NCBI GenBank assembly: GCA_916613615.1
Contig: OU744720.1
Location: 76,473,338 to 76,537,337, forward strand
Reading direction: 5' to 3'
Source of the DNA: Steromphala cineraria
Lineage: Eukaryota > Mollusca > Gastropoda > Trochida > Trochidae
DNA: 64,000 nucleotides
Made by a program: the position numbers and the translations under genes. How positions within the stretch are numbered: position 1 is the stretch's first letter; each line of letters begins with the position of its first letter. The notes under the pieces are model-generated. The model was not told the origin of the DNA and ran no database searches. It was given only the letters and a program-made list of their open reading frames with translations. Below are positions 59,638 to 64,000 of this stretch, piece by piece.

Positions 59638-61691
59638 GCATCCTGTCTCAGGGGGACGAACGTTAGGGACCGGTCATTTATTACAGGGGGGGTGGGCCGG
59701 GGGTTTTTCACTTGGGCTTGTACATAAAAATATGACCCTCCCCAAATCAATGTCATTTTTTTGGGCGACCCTCCCCATTTATGTGTATTTTTTTTCATGA
59801 CCCTCCCCTCATTCATATCATCAAAATATCATAGATTTTGACTTCAGAAATTTATGTTAGGGTCTACTTTAACCAATTTTCATTAGCACTTTAAATAATA
59901 ATTAATTGAATGTTATAATATACACATTTACGCTATGATTATCAGTATATAAATGTATAATTTGGGAAATATGCCTAGGACAAAATGACTTCCTCATAGA
60001 CTCGACTCACTGTCAAAATAATGGATATTGGTTTTTGGTGAAGACAAAATAATACATTTCATTGATAGATTTGATAGAAGGTTGACATGAATATTTCCTT
60101 ATATATATGCTAGAATGCATTGTCTCTAAGATAAGAATTGGGAATTGATTAATCAGGTGTACATAAGATAACTTTTAAATCTAAACGAGAATGCCAAACC
60201 TATTAAATTATCAAAAGGGAAAATCTATCAATATCAAACTATCAATATAAGACTTAAAAATATATAAAACTTTTTTCATTCCAAAAGGTTGTATGATATT
60301 ATAAATTCATAACATATAAGCTTTTGTACCCAAAGGGCTGATAAATGTATGTAATATTTGATAAACATGTCAAAGATTTTCCTCCCCAAAACCCAAAAAC
60401 TTCAACCTTCAACAACTTCTGTAATTTTTGCTACAAAAAAGGTTCAATATGTCAAAAGATTACAAAGGTTTACGGCAAAAACATACAAGGGATATATGGA
60501 TCAAAATGATTATAAATGTCAGGTTTTGTTACATTTGAATATAATAAGTTTAATGAGTTTGAGTTAGACAATTCACTTCATAACAAAATCTTGAGAATGG
60601 AAGCAAGAATTTGACTATGTATGACGGTAACAAGGCACATCTATAACTCATAAAGATAACGTTGATAGGTTTCATCATATTTGAAAAAGAAGAATCTGAA
60701 CTATGAGATTACAGGTAAATACATTGTAGGATACCAACGCATATATACGGACTGCTGCATAAAAACAGAAATGTTCCTTATATCAGCAATTCAAGAATCA
60801 ACATTGGAATTCATTTAATATTTATATTTTCTCTGCTTCATAATAAGTTTGAAATAGTTGCTAGGATATATCCTCTGACCAATATGGAAGATTTATGAAT
60901 ATTGATCAAGTTATAGGTTTTTTAAATTTGTATAATATCATAAAAAGGTCACTCTCAGAAAAAGACTAACATAATCATTGTGATTAATTATATAACTGCT
61001 TCTTTTACAACAATATTCTATATCAGGATTGACAATGCATCTAGATATCTTTTCAAGATACAACAGTCAGTAACAAAAGCCTTTAATATATAAATTGTCT
61101 GTCCTCATATAGATCTAGCTATCAGTTCAGTTCAGCTGTACTATGAGCATGGGTTAGAAGTCGTGCATTCTCGATTATCCAGAGTTTACGTTCCGATAAC
61201 ACCTCCACTATTATCGGAACGTAAACTCTGGATTATCGAGAATGGAAGTCGTGTGGCTTATATAAACCGTTTTGAGGGAAGACTTATTTCTGAATTCTAA
61301 TCCTGAACTACTCAAAATGAACAATATTTTGAACTTTACCCCCCAAAAAGCTTTGTAATGACATTTTACCGCATCTTTAAAGTTTTCAAAGAAAGATGGT
61401 ATTATTCTTGTCTATTTTAAAATGACCCTCCCCAAACTCTTGTATTTTTTTTCATGACCCCCCCTAAAGGCTGTATATTTTTGTATGACCCTCCCCTGAA
61501 AACCCCCCCCCCCCCCCCCCCCTGTAATAAATGACCGGTCCCTTATGCTTATTCCACTAATCACGCCAACCTCTCGATAAAATTTCAACGAGAAAATTAT
61601 TGCATTGGCTACATCCAAAGTCGTGCCGCGAATCTAGCTTTTGAGCCCAGGGGTGTAGTTAGCGTAACGTTTGTACCCTGAGACAGGATGA
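59638..61691. mobile_element. Foldback element, about 2.05 kb, ending 61 bp before the PPxY exon
   Basis: GCATCCTGTCTCAGGG at 59638-59653 is complemented at 61676-61691. Just inside, GGGACCGGTCATTTATTACA and CATGACCCTCCCC-type blocks (about 59664-59815) are complemented at about 61425-61545. The right arm is split by about 115 bp. A 22-bp C run occupies about 61502-61522. The AT-rich centre has no transposase. Confidence 0.7.
61166..61244. mobile_element. 79-bp palindrome with perfect 9-bp TSD, CATTCTC ends
   Basis: Arms of 34 bp (61166-61199 and 61211-61244) pair with one mismatch around an 11-bp loop. The perfect direct repeat GAAGTCGTG lies at 61157-61165 and 61245-61253. The ends, CATTCTC and GAGAATG, match those of 25839-25913, although the rest of the arm differs. 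It lies inside the larger foldback element. Confidence 0.85.
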
Positions 61692-61742
61692 GATTTATGT
61701 TCCTACTTCCTAAACGTTATGGGCTTCTTACGTTGCATGTTC

Positions 61743-61752
61743 TCTATTGCAG
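61743..61752 (+). promoter_or_regulatory. Putative splice acceptor before the PPxY coding exon
   Basis: TCTATTGCAG, preceded by a T-rich tract, ends at 61752, three bases before the ATG at 61756. It suggests that 61753 begins an internal or terminal exon. Confidence 0.6.
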
Positions 61753-62106
61753 ACCATGAGTTACAGTTACAGCGGAGTGTCAATGGGAGTGGCAGTGCCA
61801 ATTTTCATAATTGGCTGTCTGTGTTGGGGCATCATGAGGCGCTGTGGTAGAGAACGTTGGAAACAAACCAACAGAGACAATCGCCTTGCCCTACCACCTG
61901 TGTCAAGCATGCCGGGCTTTGAAAACTCTGCATTTTCCACGACGAATCCTCCGCCAAACATCAACCCTGGTCACACGCAACAGTCACGTGAGGGAACGAG
62001 CCAATCAAATGTGTATGTGATTCCTACCCCTGCCGTTGTTCAAGCACCTCCACCGTATTCAGAATGTGTTTCTCCGTCTGAACCCCCTCCCCCCTACGTC
62101 CCTTAG
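61753..62106 (+). CDS. Small single-pass membrane protein with PPxY motifs (last exon or complete CDS)
   Basis: From the ATG at 61756 it encodes 116 residues: a short Ser/Tyr-rich start, a hydrophobic membrane segment at about 9-27, a basic Cys-containing stop-transfer stretch (RRCGRERWK, 28-36), then a Pro-rich tail. The tail has PPPY at 98-101 and PPPPY at 110-114 at the very C-terminus. PPxY motifs bind WW domains, for example those of Nedd4-family ubiquitin ligases, so the tail probably faces the cytosol. The layout recalls Shisa-like or CYYR1-like proteins. Those carry a signal peptide and Cys-rich ectodomain, which would be in upstream exons not found here. Whether the ATG is the true start is open because an acceptor precedes it directly. 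No family is assigned firmly. Confidence 0.7.
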   Translation, partial: TMSYSYSGVSMGVAVPIFIIGCLCWGIMRRCGRERWKQTNRDNRLALPPVSSMPGFENSAFSTTNPPPNINPGHTQQSREGTSQSNVYVIPTPAVVQAPPPYSECVSPSEPPPPYVP

Positions 62107-64000
62107 GATCAAGGTCGTCAGGGACGATAACTCTTGGATATAATGGTTCATGGGATTATTGATCGTTTGGATAATCAAGACACTCAATGTGCAATAAATT
62201 GTGACGAAATTGCGAAGGTGCCATAAGTTACTTTCTCGGAATTATTCCAGTGTGTGAACAGACTGTAACACGGATGGTGTGAATAACACAAACAGTCGTA
62301 CTATATATGTGAATATTCAGTACTAAATGAACGACATATGGTTGTTGGCAAGTTTCTCTTAACCAGAATTCACGTTAACTTTCACTGTTCTTACATATAT
62401 AATTTTGAAAGAACAGAAACTGACATCAAGGACATCAGCAGTTTCTGAAACTTTTTTGTTGTAAATAATTTTCTACCACACACCTGTTATCGCCGTAAAA
62501 ACAATGTGTTCTTACTCATGTGGATTAACACGTGATGCCTAACAATTGGTCACAATTGTAATATTAGAATTTTTTACGTTTGATTGTAAAGAAGGTTGGG
62601 TGTCCATCGAAGTAACGTGTGCCCCACTGACATCAATCAATAATTGTCTTGCACTTTAAAGAGATTGCCATAATGGCGTATGTTCCCTCGCTTTTTACGT
62701 TGATTACTTAATCACTCTCACATTTCTTATTACTGATATGAAACAGCATGTTGTACAGTATCCTTAGTTAGATTGATTCATTGTCATATCACTTATAACC
62801 AGTGTCTTTCTGCTCACTTGTACATCAGTTCATTTCAGATCATTTATTTCATAATGTTTGCCCTAATATTTTAATGTAGATTTTAACTGTAATTTTATGT
62901 TTTTATGTACATATTCCTGGTTATATATAGAATCTAACCCGAATCTTTTCTGATACAAATATGTCACATAAGTTGGATTACCCGATGTCCAAGTGTAGTT
63001 CATACAAAATGATTTAATTTGGCATCCAAAACAGTTATAAGCAAGTAACTGGTTTTAATGAACATAAAACTGCTAATAACCTTTAGCAGCATTTTGATAT
63101 GATACCTGTTCACGAGCCCCATTGCTGGTGAGAGTTACATCATCATCATTGTGATGTCATTGTAAGTGCTCAGTGATCTTAAAGTGTGAATTAATGATGC
63201 TACAATTCAGTTGTTGTGTTATCTTCAATGTAAATATTTTGGACAATGTCTTTTGATGACAAAAATGGAACATGTGCTATTGCAATCTTGGATGACCATA
63301 ATCATAATCATTTTTATGAGTCTTACTTAACATGGATTTAAACATTAACAATTGCAAAACTAACTTTGCATGTGAATTTTCAAGAAATGTTTTTTTTTTA
63401 AATTCGTTATGGGTAAAGATCTCAACTCAAATATCAGACACACAGTATTCAGAAACAATATACAGCTCAAATATGTTTATATTCACAAGCTTTTGTACAG
63501 TTGTGTATATTGTTTATTTCAGGTCCATTCAAAAATAACATTGTATTTACCTCGAAAGTAATGGAGAAGTTACTTGAAACTAGACACCTTAGATTCAAAA
63601 TTTTGAAAAGCAATATCCATCAAAAATAAAATATGATGCAATTGCTCAAAGTTTTTAATACTGTTTATTTTAATACTGTAACTCCATTAGAATATGTATC
63701 TTCTCCGAAAGGATAGAGTTGTAACTTAGACTGCATAGATTGGATTTAATATCTTAAGATAATCTCAATCAAACATAAATTCTTATGACATACAAATACT
63801 AGCGGGAGTACATTTGTTATGTTTGCTTATTGTTAAAAAAGTTAAACGTTTTCAGCTATTATTTAGAATTGATTGCCTGGGTTTTCATATTAAGAGACAA
63901 TATTCATGAAAATAAATTCATATCATAAATGTTTGGAGCTTTGTACTATTTGTTGACTGTGAATACACATCCATTACATAATTCATAATCTGTAAAATCA
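62107..64000 (+). other. Presumed long 3' UTR and flank of the PPxY gene
   Basis: No further gene is supported. AATAAA occurs at 62193-62198, 63625-63630 and 63911-63916, allowing short or long 3' UTRs. The 68-codon ORF at 63332-63538 has no motif. Confidence 0.45.

Overview
The window looks like AT-rich nuclear DNA from an invertebrate animal, most likely a bivalve mollusc. The support is: intronless 7TM receptor exons behind spliced 5' leaders, a dense load of short palindromic and TTAA-flanked elements, a tRNA-derived SINE, and a TIR-bounded array of 146-bp repeats whose right end resembles repeats I associate with bivalves. The taxon is an inference (about 0.6). There is no sign of prokaryotic gene organisation, rRNA, CRISPR or viral genes.

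Layout. (1) 1-16560 is a tandem duplication of a locus holding a convergent pair of rhodopsin-class GPCR genes. Unit A (1-6740, its left end outside the window) has an intact plus-strand receptor (906-1946) and a decayed minus-strand one (about 5005-5830). Unit B (6741 to about 16560) has an intact plus-strand receptor (7648-8694) and an intact minus-strand one (14190-15362). The units differ by a (GTAT)n/(GT)n block in A and by a 259-bp insertion, a foldback element, a degenerate GTTGACTTTGA array and extra 130-150-bp repeats in B. (2) 16560-19700 is gene-poor and holds one tRNA-like relic. (3) 19711-34049 contains a second, unrelated tandem duplication of about 7.1 kb (19983-27109 and 27110-34049). 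Each copy carries a broken non-LTR reverse transcriptase fragment and a matching 81-codon ORF. The right edge carries a small minus-strand ORF with an EF-hand-like loop. Different TTAA elements entered the two copies afterwards, so one copy gives the empty site for the other. (4) 34200-48000 is gene-poor: one tRNA-derived SINE, a pogo/Tigger-like end, a 33-bp minisatellite, a 2-kb nested inverted-repeat element and two TTAA MITEs. (5) 48061-49221 is a fourth intact GPCR, related but distinct and more GC-rich. (6) 49222-61700 holds more MITEs, three hairpin elements, a large palindrome, tandem arrays and a 2-kb foldback element. (7) 61753-62106 is probably the last coding exon, or the whole coding region, of a small membrane protein with two PPxY motifs, followed by a long presumed 3' UTR.

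The coding story is local birth and death of orphan class A receptors, probably not aminergic because position 3.32 is not Asp. The non-coding story is several non-autonomous element families whose target-site duplications can be read directly. The most notable is a palindromic family with CATTCTC...GAGAATG ends and 9-bp target-site duplications. No operons or pathways link the genes beyond the receptor cluster.
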